A DNA stretch of 28,770 nucleotides from Collinsella aerofaciens (GCF_028209885.1 NZ_JAQLEM010000028.1:1-28770); one strand, 5' to 3'. Shown: positions 14,268 to 22,730, counted from the stretch's first letter. Notes: generated from the letters alone by a model not told the origin. A program made the numbers and translations.

Positions 14268-15467
14268 ATGGCCGAGATCGTTCTCAAACATGTTCAGAAG
14301 GTGTATCCCAACAACGAGTCAAAAAAGAAAGGCTTCTTTGGCAAAAAGAAGAAGACCGAGGAGAAGAAGCACAACCTCAAGGTTACCGAGGACGGTGTGC
14401 TCGCTGTAGAGGACTTCAACCTCACCGTTCACGACCAGGAGTTCGTCGTCCTCGTTGGCCCCTCTGGCTGCGGTAAGTCCACGACGATGCGCATGGTCGC
14501 CGGCCTGGAGGACATTACCTCGGGCGATGTGCTCATCGACGGCAAGCGTGTCAACGACGTGGCGCCCAAGGACCGCGACATCGCCATGGTGTTCCAGAGC
14601 TACGCTCTGTACCCCAATATGACGGTGTACGAGAACATGGCATTTACGCTCGAGCTCAAGAAGGTTCCCAAGGACGAGATCGACCGCAAGGTTCGCTCTG
14701 CTGCCGAGATTCTGGGCATTACCGAGTACCTCGACCGTAAGCCCAAGGCGCTCTCCGGCGGCCAGCGTCAGCGTGTCGCTATCGGCCGCGCCATCGTGCG
14801 TGACCCCAAGGTCTTCCTGATGGACGAGCCGCTGTCCAACCTGGACGCCAAGCTTCGTAACCAGATGCGTGCCGAGCTCATTAAGCTGCGCCACGAGATC
14901 AAGGGCACGTTCATTTATGTTACTCACGACCAGACCGAGGCTATGACCCTCGGTGACCGTATCGTGGTCATGAAGGACGGCGTTGTCCAGCAGATCGCCA
15001 CGCCGCAGGAGGTCTTCAACCATCCCGCGAACATCTTCGTCGCCGGCTTCATCGGCGTGCCGCAGATGAACTTCTTCGATGCCCAGCTGGTGCGCTCGGG
15101 CAACGGCTTTACCGTCAAGACCGAGGATATGAACGTGGCGCTCGCCCCCGAGACTTGCGCTCAGCTTGCCCTCAACTGGGACGGCGGCGACGTGAAGGAG
15201 ATTACGGCCGGTGTGCGTCCCGAGCAGATCCTGCTTGCCGACAAGGGCGAGGAGGGCGCGCTCCAGGGTACCGTCGAGGTGACCGAGCTCATGGGCTCGA
15301 CCGAGCATGTCCACGTGACCGCTCCCGACGGCCAGTTTGTCCTGATTATCCCCGTCGTCGACCTCGAGGCCAAGGGCGCGCTCAAGGCTGGCGACACCAT
15401 CTGGTTCAAGTTCGAGAAGAACGCGACCCACCTCTTCGATAAGGTCTCTGGCAAGAACCTTATCTAG
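14268..15467 (+). CDS. CUT1 ABC transporter ATPase (MalK/MsmX/UgpC type) with a basic insertion
   Basis: This 399-residue ATPase powers the sugar importer encoded just upstream. Walker A is GPSGCGKST at 64-72, the signature is LSGGQRQRVAIGRA, Walker B is VFLMDEPLSNLDAKLR, and the switch His is in YVTHDQTEAM. The C-terminal half carries the MalK-type regulatory OB-fold. An unusual feature is an insertion of about 28 residues, rich in Lys and Glu (residues 15-43, including KKKGFFGKKKKTEEKK), between the first strand and the rest of the nucleotide-binding domain. This displaces Walker A from about residue 36, as in E. coli MalK, to 64. GAAAGG precedes ATG. A terminator follows. It could also serve other CUT1 importers in the cell. 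Confidence 0.92.
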   Translation: MAEIVLKHVQKVYPNNESKKKGFFGKKKKTEEKKHNLKVTEDGVLAVEDFNLTVHDQEFVVLVGPSGCGKSTTMRMVAGLEDITSGDVLIDGKRVNDVAPKDRDIAMVFQSYALYPNMTVYENMAFTLELKKVPKDEIDRKVRSAAEILGITEYLDRKPKALSGGQRQRVAIGRAIVRDPKVFLMDEPLSNLDAKLRNQMRAELIKLRHEIKGTFIYVTHDQTEAMTLGDRIVVMKDGVVQQIATPQEVFNHPANIFVAGFIGVPQMNFFDAQLVRSGNGFTVKTEDMNVALAPETCAQLALNWDGGDVKEITAGVRPEQILLADKGEEGALQGTVEVTELMGSTEHVHVTAPDGQFVLIIPVVDLEAKGALKAGDTIWFKFEKNATHLFDKVSGKNLI

Positions 15468-15535
15468 GCCCGGTGCATCCAGGCCCTCCCTTTGGGCGGC
15501 TGCGGTATTGCCATCCTTTTGCCGCGGTCACATAT

Positions 15536-15580
15536 AAGGCTCCCCTCCCGTCCACTGGGCGAGAGGGGAGCCTTTCTTTG
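15536..15580 (+). terminator. Terminator of the ABC operon
   Basis: AAGGCTCCCCTC pairs with GAGGGGAGCCTT over 12 bases, followed by TCTTTG. It ends the binding-protein/permease/ATPase operon. Confidence 0.8.
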
Positions 15581-15606
15581 TGTTGGGGCTGTCTGACCGG
15601 TCGTTT

Positions 15607-15824
15607 GTCTCGATCTGTAACGGGTGAGGCTGATTTCGGACGTTAGATGTTACAGATCGAGACGGTTCCGCTGAGCTAACCATTTCATCTAAATCTGTAA
15701 CACCAAAGGTGAATTTCAGCTGCTAGATGTTACAGGTTGAGATAAACCCAAGGGGAGGGGCTGGTATGTCTCAATCTGTAACAGTTGGGACCGTTTTGGT
15801 TGAGTAGTTGTTATGGATCGAGAT
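15607..15824. repeat. Three tandem 57-base inverted-repeat units
   Basis: Units lie at 15607-15663, 15687-15743 and 15768-15824, each exactly 57 bases, starting 80 and 81 bases apart. Each begins with a form of GTCTCGATCTGTAAC and ends with its complement GTTACAGATCGAGAC. Arms are perfect in unit 1 and progressively diverged in units 2 and 3. The 27-base interiors are also related (for example CGTTAGAT and GCTAGAT before the right arm). The units fill most of the 457-base gap between the ABC operon and glgP. No reading frame, T-run or CRISPR-like identity of repeats is present. Nothing else is recognisable in the gap apart from the two terminators. Confidence 0.8.
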
Positions 15825-15862
15825 TGTTTGGTCGAGTCGGGTCACAGGGTAACGTGCGGGCA

Positions 15863-15894
15863 CAAAAAACGGAGCCGTGTTGCCACGACTCCGT
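15863..15894 (-). terminator. Terminator after glgP
   Basis: On the minus strand ACGGAGTCGTG pairs with CACGGCTCCGT around GCAA, followed by six T. It lies 31 bases beyond the glgP stop codon. Confidence 0.85.
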
Positions 15895-15924
15895 TTCTCA
15901 GGAGGATGGGTAAGGGAAGCGAAA

Positions 15925-18192
15925 TTAGTTCAGGTGCCAGATCTCGTCGTTGTACTGGGAGATGGTGCGGTCGGACGAGAAGGTGCCGGCGTTGGCGATA
16001 TTGATGAGCGCCTTGCGCATCCAGGCGTCCTGGTCCTCGTAGTCGGCCAGCACGCGCTCCTTGGTTTGGATGTACTCCTCGATGTCGAGCAGGGCCATAA
16101 ACCAGTCCTTGCCCTTAATGTCGTCGTGCAGGCGCTGCAGGCGCTCGGCGTTGCCGGTCGCCATAAAGGCGGGGTTGGTGATGAAGTCCACCAGCAGTTT
16201 AATGCCGGGCTTGCGGTAGAGCGCACCGGCGTCATAGGCGCCGTCGGCGTAGAGCTGCTCGACCTGTTTGGACGAGGCACCAAAGGTATAGATGTTCTCG
16301 TCGCCCACGAGCTCGGCAATCTCCACGTTGGCGCCGTCGAGCGTGCACAGGGTTAGGGCGCCGTTGAGCATGAACTTCATGTTGGAGGTGCCGCTCGCCT
16401 CCTTGGAGGCCAGGCTGATCTGCTCGGAGATGTCAGCGGCGGGGATCACGCGCTCGGCGGCGGTGACGTTGTAGTTCTCGATCATGACGACCTGCAGGTA
16501 GGGAGCCACGTCGGGGTCGTTTGCAATCCACTGCGACAGCGTCAAGATCAGATGGATGATGTCCTGCGCGATAGTGTAGGCAGGCGCCGCCTTGCCGCCA
16601 AAGATGATGGTGACGGGGTGCTTAGGTCTGTTGCCGTTCTTGATATCGAGGTACTTCCAGATGATGTAGAGCGCGAGCATCTGCTGACGCTTGTACTCGT
16701 GGATGCGCTTGACCTGGACGTCGATGATGGCGTTGGAGGGAATGGTCACGCCCTGCTCGAGCGCCATGAACTGGCGCATGATGGCCTTGGCCTCGACCTT
16801 GGTGGCGGCCAGGCGCTCAAGAACGTCCTTGTCGTCGGCGAGCTTGGCGAGTTTGCTCAGATCGCCGGTGCTGCGCCAGTCGGTGCCGATCACATCGTCG
16901 AGCAGGCTGGCGAGCGCGGGGTTGGCCCCATGGATCCAGCGGCGGAAGGTGATGCCGTTGGTCTTGTTGGAGAACTTCTCGGGATAGATCTCGTAGAACG
17001 GATGAAGCTCGGTGTCCTCCAGGATCTTGGTGTGGAGGGCGGCTACGCCGTTGATGGAGAAGCCAAAGTGGATGTCCATGTGGGCCATGTGGACGGTGTT
17101 GTGCTCGTCGATGATGGCGACGCGCGGGTCATCGTGCTCGGCTTTCGCGATCTCATCGAGCTTGACGATAATGTCGGCGATGGCAGGGGAGACCTTCTGC
17201 AGGCTGGCGAGCGGCCACTTCTCGAGCGCCTCGGCAAGAATCGTGTGGTTAGTGTAGGCGACCATGGAGCGTACGATGGTCACGGCCTCGTCAAACTCGA
17301 TGCCATGCTCGGTGGTGAGCAAGCGAATGAGCTCGGGGATGACCATGGTGGGGTGCGTGTCGTTGATCTGGACAACGGCGTAATCGGCCAGATCGTGCAG
17401 GTTGCTGCCGCGCTCGACGGCCTCGTCGATCAGGAGCTGGGCGGCGTTGCTCACCATGAAGTACTCCTGATAGATGCGAAGTAGGCGGCCCTGCTCGTCG
17501 GAATCGTCGGGGTAGAGGAACAAGGTGAGGTTCTTGGCGATCTCGGTCTTGTCGAAGTCGATGGAGCTGCCGGGGACCAGGCCGTCGTCGACGCTCGCCA
17601 GGTCGAACAGGCGCAGGCGGTTCTTGGTGGGCTGGCCGTAACCGGGCACATCGATGTTGACGAGCTTGGAGGTAACGGCAAAATCGCCGAACTCGACGGT
17701 GTAGGAGCGGTCATCGTCGACCAGGATGTCCTGCTCACCGAGCCACTCGTCGGGGACGGCCTTCTGCTGGTTGTCGACAAAGCGCTGACGGAACAGACCG
17801 TAGTGATAGTTGAGGCCCACGCCATCGCCGGTCAAGCCCAGCGTGGCGATGGAATCCAGGAAGCATGCGGCCAAGCGGCCCAGGCCGCCGTTGCCGAGTG
17901 ACGGCTCGACCTCGAATTCCTCGATCTTGTTGAGGTCGTGGCCTGCGGCGGTGAGCTGGTCCTTAACCTCGTCGTAGATGCCGAGGTCGATCATGTTGTT
18001 GATGAGCAGCTTGCCGATCAAAAATTCGGCGGAAATGTAATAGAGCTTTTTCTTGCCGTTGTTGAGCGGGCAGGCGGCGGAGCGCTCCTGCACGAGTTTG
18101 ACCAGCAGCTTGTAAATGCGACGGTCGTCGAGCTGCTCGAGCGAGGTGCCAAAAGACTGCTCGGCGAGTTCCATGAGGTTAATTTGGGGCAT
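15925..18192 (-). CDS. glgP: Glycogen/maltodextrin phosphorylase
   Basis: This 755-residue GT35 phosphorylase releases glucose-1-phosphate from the non-reducing ends of alpha-1,4-glucans using inorganic phosphate. The pyridoxal-phosphate lysine is in EASGTSNMKFMLNGA near residue 600. Other conserved segments are EPSLGNGGLGRLAACFLDS near 115, VQINDTHPTMVIPEL near 290 and VKRIHEYKRQQ near 500. The N-terminus is short, as expected for bacterial maltodextrin-type enzymes rather than regulated animal phosphorylases. ATG at 18192 with AGGAGA upstream is preferred; an upstream in-frame ATG at 18219 lacks a ribosome binding site. It lies downstream of malQ on the same strand, 128 bases away with a hairpin in the gap, and is probably co-transcribed with it. 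Confidence 0.93.
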   Translation of the reverse strand: MPQINLMELAEQSFGTSLEQLDDRRIYKLLVKLVQERSAACPLNNGKKKLYYISAEFLIGKLLINNMIDLGIYDEVKDQLTAAGHDLNKIEEFEVEPSLGNGGLGRLAACFLDSIATLGLTGDGVGLNYHYGLFRQRFVDNQQKAVPDEWLGEQDILVDDDRSYTVEFGDFAVTSKLVNIDVPGYGQPTKNRLRLFDLASVDDGLVPGSSIDFDKTEIAKNLTLFLYPDDSDEQGRLLRIYQEYFMVSNAAQLLIDEAVERGSNLHDLADYAVVQINDTHPTMVIPELIRLLTTEHGIEFDEAVTIVRSMVAYTNHTILAEALEKWPLASLQKVSPAIADIIVKLDEIAKAEHDDPRVAIIDEHNTVHMAHMDIHFGFSINGVAALHTKILEDTELHPFYEIYPEKFSNKTNGITFRRWIHGANPALASLLDDVIGTDWRSTGDLSKLAKLADDKDVLERLAATKVEAKAIMRQFMALEQGVTIPSNAIIDVQVKRIHEYKRQQMLALYIIWKYLDIKNGNRPKHPVTIIFGGKAAPAYTIAQDIIHLILTLSQWIANDPDVAPYLQVVMIENYNVTAAERVIPAADISEQISLASKEASGTSNMKFMLNGALTLCTLDGANVEIAELVGDENIYTFGASSKQVEQLYADGAYDAGALYRKPGIKLLVDFITNPAFMATGNAERLQRLHDDIKGKDWFMALLDIEEYIQTKERVLADYEDQDAWMRKALINIANAGTFSSDRTISQYNDEIWHLN

Positions 18193-18238
18193 GTTTTCTC
18201 CTGTGATGGGTTGTTTCATGTCTGCAATTCATAAGAAG

Positions 18239-18272
18239 CCCGCGCGAGGGGATTGGGGTGGCCTCGCGCGGG
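18239..18272 (-). promoter_or_regulatory. Intercistronic hairpin between malQ and glgP
   Basis: CCCGCGCGAGG pairs with CCTCGCGCGGG over 11 bases. On the minus strand it is followed by CTTCTTA, which is too T-poor for a strong terminator. It probably adjusts the malQ:glgP ratio; a weak terminator is also possible. Confidence 0.55.
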
Positions 18273-18320
18273 AAAAGCAAGCGCGTCCGCACGGTGGGGA
18301 GGGGTCGGGCGCGGTAGCTC

Positions 18321-19826
18321 CTATTGAGGAAACTCGATTTTGGCTTCCGACGGGATGCGGAAGTAGGTCTCGGTCCAGTCAGTGAGTTTGTGCTCGAGCT
18401 CGCGGGTGATGGCGCCGTCGAGCATGCGCCAGGTCCAGTTGCCGCCCAGCGTGGCAGGGGTGTTGATGCGCGCCTCGTTGCCCAAGTTGAGCAGGTCTTG
18501 CATGGTGTAGATGCACGTGTCACTCACGCTGGCGGCGATGGTGCGATTGAGTGCATCTGCCATGGGTTCGCCGGCCTGCTGATGGGTGTACAGGGCTGCC
18601 TGCTCGCGCTGACGCGGGGTGGCCGTTCCCTCAAACCAACCGCGCGCCGTCTCGTTGTCGTGGGTGCCCACATAGGCGACGGTGTTGGCGATGTAGTTAT
18701 GCGGCAGGTAGTACGAGTTGGTGCCCTCAAAGGCAAACTGCAGGATCTTCATGCCGGGGAAGCCCGAGTTGTCGCGCATGTCGATGACGCCGGGGGTGAG
18801 GAAGCCCAGGTCCTCGGCGATGATGGGCAGCGTGCCGAGCTTTTCCTCGAGCGTCTTGAAGAACTTGAGGCCGGGACCCTGCGTCCACGAACCGTAGGAC
18901 GAATCGGGCGAGGAGAACGGCACCTCCCAATAGGCCTCGAAGCCGCGGAAGTGATCCAGGCGGATGACGTCGTACATGTCGAGGGCGGCGCGAATGCGGC
19001 CCTCCCACCAGGAGAAGCCGTCGGACTCCATGGCGTCCCAGTCGTAGATGGGGTTGCCCCAGTACTGGCCGGTGGCCGAGAACTGGTCGGGCGGCGTGCC
19101 GGCGACGCTCACGGGATTGCCGGCGGCGTCGATCTTAAAGAGCTCAGGCGTCGCCCACATCTCGACGGAGTCACGCGAGACATAGATGGGCAGGTCGCCG
19201 ATGATGAGAATGTCGCGCTCGTTGGCATAGGCCTTGAGGCGGCTCCACTGGCGATCGAAGAAGTACTGCGTCATCTGGTGGTAGAGCATACGCGCCGGAT
19301 GGTCGGCGCAGACCTTGGCGGAAGCCTCACCGCGGGTGCGGAGCTCCGCGGGCCACTCCCAAAACGCCTTGAGACCGCACTCCTCTTTGACGGTCATGAA
19401 CTCACAGTAGGGGATGAGCCAGTCCCCGTTGGCCTGGATAAAGTCATCGAAATCGGCCGGCTTGTCGGCAGCAAAGCGCTCGGCGGCTCGGTCGAGAATC
19501 TGACGGCGGCCGCCAAAGATAGCACCGTAGTCGACATTGCTGGGGTCGGATCCCAGATACACGCCATCGATATCGCGCTGCTCCAGATACCCTGCCTCGA
19601 TAAGCTCAGCAAAGTCGATAAAGTTGGGGTTGCCTGCGCGGGCCGAGAACGACTGATAGGGCGAATCGCCATAGCTGGTCGTCGTAAGGGGCAGAATCTG
19701 CCAGTAATGTTGTTTGCACGAGGCGAGAAAATCGACGAAGTCGTAGGCATTCCAGCCAAAGCCGCCGATTCCGTATGGTCCGGGCAGAGATGAGACGGGC
19801 ATGAGGACGCCGCTTGCACGCTCCAT
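18321..19826 (-). CDS. malQ: 4-alpha-glucanotransferase (amylomaltase)
   Basis: This 501-residue GH77 enzyme transfers alpha-1,4-glucan segments between maltodextrins and releases glucose, making chains long enough for the phosphorylase encoded next. The catalytic residues are visible in order: nucleophile Asp in RLDHFRGFEAYWEVP, acid/base Glu in PIIAEDLGFLTPGV, and the stabilising Asp in VGTHDNETARGWF. The substrate-binding PLTTTSYGDSPYQSFSA segment is near the N-terminus. ATG at 19826 with GGTGAG seven bases upstream is preferred; the open frame extends five codons to a TTG at 19841. A perfect TGTTTAAACA palindrome lies about 100 bases upstream, suggesting control by the TreR-like regulator. 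Confidence 0.94.
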   Translation of the reverse strand: MERASGVLMPVSSLPGPYGIGGFGWNAYDFVDFLASCKQHYWQILPLTTTSYGDSPYQSFSARAGNPNFIDFAELIEAGYLEQRDIDGVYLGSDPSNVDYGAIFGGRRQILDRAAERFAADKPADFDDFIQANGDWLIPYCEFMTVKEECGLKAFWEWPAELRTRGEASAKVCADHPARMLYHQMTQYFFDRQWSRLKAYANERDILIIGDLPIYVSRDSVEMWATPELFKIDAAGNPVSVAGTPPDQFSATGQYWGNPIYDWDAMESDGFSWWEGRIRAALDMYDVIRLDHFRGFEAYWEVPFSSPDSSYGSWTQGPGLKFFKTLEEKLGTLPIIAEDLGFLTPGVIDMRDNSGFPGMKILQFAFEGTNSYYLPHNYIANTVAYVGTHDNETARGWFEGTATPRQREQAALYTHQQAGEPMADALNRTIAASVSDTCIYTMQDLLNLGNEARINTPATLGGNWTWRMLDGAITRELEHKLTDWTETYFRIPSEAKIEFPQ

Positions 19827-19924
19827 GAATGCGCTCACCAACCTTCTTGTTGTGGGGTCGGCCTGCCGATGGGTGTGCAGTCCGCCTCCGATGTTCTGAT
19901 TCGATACGCCTATTGTAAAACATG

Positions 19925-19936
19925 TTGTTTAAACAT
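19925..19936 (-). promoter_or_regulatory. Candidate TreR-like operator before malQ
   Basis: TTGTTTAAACAT contains the perfect 10-base palindrome TGTTTAAACA (19926-19935) within a longer ACATG..CATGT dyad. On the minus strand a TACAAT -10-like box lies about 10 bases downstream, so the operator would sit in the promoter spacer. Confidence 0.55.
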
Positions 19937-19990
19937 GTACAGGCAAGATAAAAAAGTTGGTCGATTTTCGGCGAATGGTTACATGCCATG

Positions 19991-20024
19991 AAAAAGCCCC
20001 GACCTCACAACGTGAGATCGGGGC
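19991..20024 (-). terminator. Terminator after galE
   Basis: On the minus strand GCCCCGATCTCAC pairs with GTGAGGTCGGGGC around TTG or similar, followed by TTTTTC. It lies 23 bases past the galE stop codon and insulates malQ. Confidence 0.85.
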
Positions 20025-20046
20025 AAGAGCGGTATGTAGGTTTTTG

Positions 20047-21108
20047 CTACTCGGCGTCGGCGAAGCCGTTGGGGTTGTGGCTCTGCCAGTTCCAGCTATC
20101 GCGGCACATGTCCGCGATGTCGTACTGGGCCTTCCAGCCCATCATGCGCTCGGCCTTGGAGGCATCGCACCAGTTGGCAGCGATGTCGCCGGCGCGGCGC
20201 TCGCGGATCACGTAGGGCAGCTCCTTGCCACAAGCCTTGGAGAAGGCGGCGACGACCTCGAGTACCGAGGTGCCGGTGCCGGTGCCCAAGTTAAAGATCT
20301 CGACGCCGGTCTTGCCGTTCATCCAGTTAAGGGCGGCCACGTGACCAGATGCCAGATCGCACACGTGGATGTAATCGCGCACGCCGGTGCCGTCGGGGGT
20401 GGGGTAGTCGTTGCCAAAGACCTGAACGGCCTCGAGCTTGCCCACGGCGACCTGGGCGACATAGGGCACCAGGTTGTTGGGGATGCCCTTGGGATCCTCG
20501 CCGATCAGGCCCGACGGATGGGCGCCGATGGGATTGAAATAACGGAGTAGCACGACGTCCCACTCGGGGTCGGCGGTGTGGACGTCCATAAGGATCTGCT
20601 CGATCATCCACTTGGTCCAACCATAGGGGTTGGTCGCGGGCTTCTTAGGATCCTCCTCGGTGACGGGCGGGTTGTCCGGGTCGCCGTAGACGGTCGAGGA
20701 GCTCGAGAAGATGATGGACTTGCAGCCATGGTTGCGCATGACGTCGATGAGCACCAGGGTGTTCTCGATGTTGTTGTGGTAGTACTCGACGGGCTTGCTC
20801 ACCGACTCGCCGACGGCCTTAAAACCGGCGAAGTGGATGACGCGGTCGATCTGATGGGTATCGAAGATCTTGTTCATTGCATCGCGGTCGAGCACGTTGG
20901 CCTCGTAGAAGGTGAGGTTCTTGGCGGCCTCGTCGCCCACGATGGTCTTGACGCGGTCGACGGCGACGGCGCTGGAGTTGGAGAGATCATCGACGATGAC
21001 GACCTGGTAGCCACCCTCGAGCAGCTGAACGACGGTGTGCGAGCCGATAAAGCCGGCGCCACCGGTAACGAGGACGCAGGTGTCTTTGGGGTCGAGTGCT
21101 TTGGACAT
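20047..21108 (-). CDS. galE: UDP-glucose 4-epimerase
   Basis: This 353-residue short-chain dehydrogenase-type enzyme interconverts UDP-glucose and UDP-galactose, for galactose use and for making galactosylated surface glycans. The NAD-binding motif is VTGGAGFIGSHT at about residues 14-25, followed by the acidic VVIVDDLSNSS. The catalytic SSSTVYGD near 130 and the YxxxK motif in NPYGWTKWM near 158-166 are intact, as is the sugar-binding NPIGAHPSG. Length is typical. AGGAGA lies upstream of the ATG. It is transcribed alone, divergent from the cell-wall hydrolase gene, with a TATACT -10-like box on the minus strand at about 21146-21151. Confidence 0.94.
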   Translation of the reverse strand: MSKALDPKDTCVLVTGGAGFIGSHTVVQLLEGGYQVVIVDDLSNSSAVAVDRVKTIVGDEAAKNLTFYEANVLDRDAMNKIFDTHQIDRVIHFAGFKAVGESVSKPVEYYHNNIENTLVLIDVMRNHGCKSIIFSSSSTVYGDPDNPPVTEEDPKKPATNPYGWTKWMIEQILMDVHTADPEWDVVLLRYFNPIGAHPSGLIGEDPKGIPNNLVPYVAQVAVGKLEAVQVFGNDYPTPDGTGVRDYIHVCDLASGHVAALNWMNGKTGVEIFNLGTGTGTSVLEVVAAFSKACGKELPYVIRERRAGDIAANWCDASKAERMMGWKAQYDIADMCRDSWNWQSHNPNGFADAE

Positions 21109-21302
21109 GTAGTCTCCTATCGAATCAGGAACACTTCTTCAGGGGAGTATAGCGCAGGCAGGGACGCCCAAATCGTGCGCTGTAGGAAAAGCAGAGGATT
21201 GTGCTAACGTACTCATAGAAGAGCTTGCGTACGCATAACCTGATCTTTGACATTTGCTTACGAGCCGCTGACCTTGTAGTTTCCTGCCGTTCGTGGAAAT
21301 CG

Positions 21303-21330
21303 TTGGGACGCGCCATATGTACGCTAATAT
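21303..21330 (+). promoter_or_regulatory. Possible promoter of the cell-wall hydrolase gene
   Basis: TTGGGA at 21303-21308 and TAATAT at 21325-21330 are 16 bases apart, about 45 bases upstream of the start codon. The segment CCATATGTACGCTAATATGTATG resembles CCATATAGACGTATATGTGTA upstream of the JetD-like gene (about 2553-2573), which may be a shared promoter or operator type. Confidence 0.35.
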
Positions 21331-21374
21331 GTATGAGTTGAGCGACATATAAATAAGCATGTAACGGAGTACAT

Positions 21375-22580
21375 ATGTCACCAAACAGCGATTCCATCCT
21401 TTCCCAGGAGCTCTCGCGCCGCACTGCCCTCAAGGCCCTGTTCGGCGCCGCTTCTGCGGCAGTTCTTTTTGGCCTGCCCGCTCGCGCCCATGCGGCGGAG
21501 GCTTCCAAAGAAACCACCGATAAACTGAATGCCGCCCAGGCCCAGCTCGACGAGGTTCAGGCCCAGCTCGACAGCATTGCAAATGAGTATGCGGCGCTGG
21601 CCAACAAGAATGCCCAGACCCTCAACGACATCGAGAATGTCCAGGGCAAGATTGACGACACGCAGGCCCAGATCGATGAAAAGAAGGCCGAGCTCAAGAA
21701 GAAGCGCAACGACCTTTCCGATCGCGTGGCCGCCAGCTACAAGTCCGGCGGCACGAACATCCTGTCGCTGCTGCTGGCCTCTGGCTCGTTTGAGGAACTC
21801 GTCGCCAACGCGCATTACGTTGAGAAGATCAACAAGAGCGACCGCGACGCCATCGAGGACATTCAGACCATCCAGGAAGAGCTCGATGCGCAAAAGACCG
21901 AGCTCGAGTCGCAGAAGGCCGACTTAGAGAAGCTCAAGGACCAGCAGACTGCCCAGATGCAGGACATGCAGGCCAAGCAGCAAGAAGTCCAGACCGTGCT
22001 GAACGGTCTTTCCGACGACGTCAAGGAGCTCATGGCTCAGCGCGATTCCGAGATCCTCGCTGCCGCCCAGGCTGAGGAGGCCGCTAGGAAGGCTGCCGCT
22101 GCCGCGGCTGCCGCGAACAAGAACAATTCCTACTCGGGTGGTTCGAGCTCGGGTGGTGGATCGTACGCGCCCGGAACTCCGCAGCAGAATGCCGGCTCGG
22201 GCAAGCAGCAGGCTGTCGTCAACGCGTGCTACTCCACGCCTTCGCCGGGTCAGAACTGGTGCGCGGCGTGGGTCACCAATGTCTTCCGTAACGCCGGCGT
22301 TGGCTACTTTGGAGGCAATGCGTGCGACATGTTTAACGCCTGGTGCTATAGCTCCGACCGCTCGGCGCTGCAGGTGGGCATGATCGTGGCCGATTCCTCG
22401 CACAGCGGCACGGGTGCTCCGGGCCTTATCTACGGTCATGTGGGTATCTACGTTGGCGGCGGCATCGTTATGAGCAACGAGGGTGCCATTACGTCTAAGT
22501 CGCTCGATTCGTTTATTAGCTTCTATGGCACTGGCTCTGGCGTGCGTTGGGGCTGGCTTGGCGGTATTGCACTGTCGTAA
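21375..22580 (+). CDS. Tat-exported coiled-coil papain-like cell-wall hydrolase
   Basis: This 401-residue protein starts with a twin-arginine signal (LSRRTALKALFGAASAAVLFG ending ARAHAAE near residue 40). Residues about 45-240 form a long heptad-rich coiled coil (for example QAQLDEVQAQLDS and ELESQKADLEKLKDQQ), and a Ser/Gly/Tyr linker follows. Residues about 275-401 are a papain-like NlpC/P60 or CHAP domain with the catalytic Cys in NWCAAWVTNVF and His in YGHVGIYVGG, then Asn in VMSNEG. The layout matches PcsB, CwlO and RipC peptidoglycan hydrolases, whose coiled coil is opened by the FtsEX complex to allow cell separation. AACGGAG precedes ATG. It is the only gene in its transcript. Whether the fold is CHAP or NlpC/P60 is undecided. 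Confidence 0.87.
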   Translation: MSPNSDSILSQELSRRTALKALFGAASAAVLFGLPARAHAAEASKETTDKLNAAQAQLDEVQAQLDSIANEYAALANKNAQTLNDIENVQGKIDDTQAQIDEKKAELKKKRNDLSDRVAASYKSGGTNILSLLLASGSFEELVANAHYVEKINKSDRDAIEDIQTIQEELDAQKTELESQKADLEKLKDQQTAQMQDMQAKQQEVQTVLNGLSDDVKELMAQRDSEILAAAQAEEAARKAAAAAAAANKNNSYSGGSSSGGGSYAPGTPQQNAGSGKQQAVVNACYSTPSPGQNWCAAWVTNVFRNAGVGYFGGNACDMFNAWCYSSDRSALQVGMIVADSSHSGTGAPGLIYGHVGIYVGGGIVMSNEGAITSKSLDSFISFYGTGSGVRWGWLGGIALS

Positions 22581-22599
22581 CGGCGGTTTGAAGTAAGTT

Positions 22600-22730
22600 G
22601 GTCCGTGGCTGCCCGGAAGGCATTAGGTTGCCTGCTCGGACAGTCCTGCTCGCACGGAGAGCACATTAAGTGCTCTCCGGCTCGTGCGGAACTCGCGATC
22701 AACCTAATGCCTTCCGGGCAGCCACGGACC
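22600..22730. repeat. Structured inverted repeat, copy 2
   Basis: Perfect 31-base arms (22600-22630 and 22700-22730) enclose a 69-base core, the same core length as copy 1 at 4770-4906. The inner stem is GGAGAGCAC/GTGCTCTCC (22656-22664 with 22670-22678) around the same ATTAA loop. Pairs 5 and 6 differ from copy 1 but remain complementary. ACAGTCCTGCTC and TCGTGCGGAACTCGCGAT are shared. The outer arms match copy 1 only in the seven bases TTAGGTT/AACCTAA next to the core; beyond that they are unrelated but still perfectly paired. It lies 20 bases after the hydrolase stop codon and before that gene's terminator. Confidence 0.9.

Noticed and set aside
15607..15824. CRISPR array
   Set aside because: The three units are palindromic, diverged, 57 bases long with homologous interiors and no unique spacers; no cas genes are present.
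18324..19793. Plus-strand open frame of 489 codons opposite malQ
   Set aside because: It mirrors malQ, which has intact catalytic motifs; the antisense product shows no recognisable domain. Similar shadows opposite galE, glgP, the ABC genes and the CwlM-like gene were dropped for the same reason.
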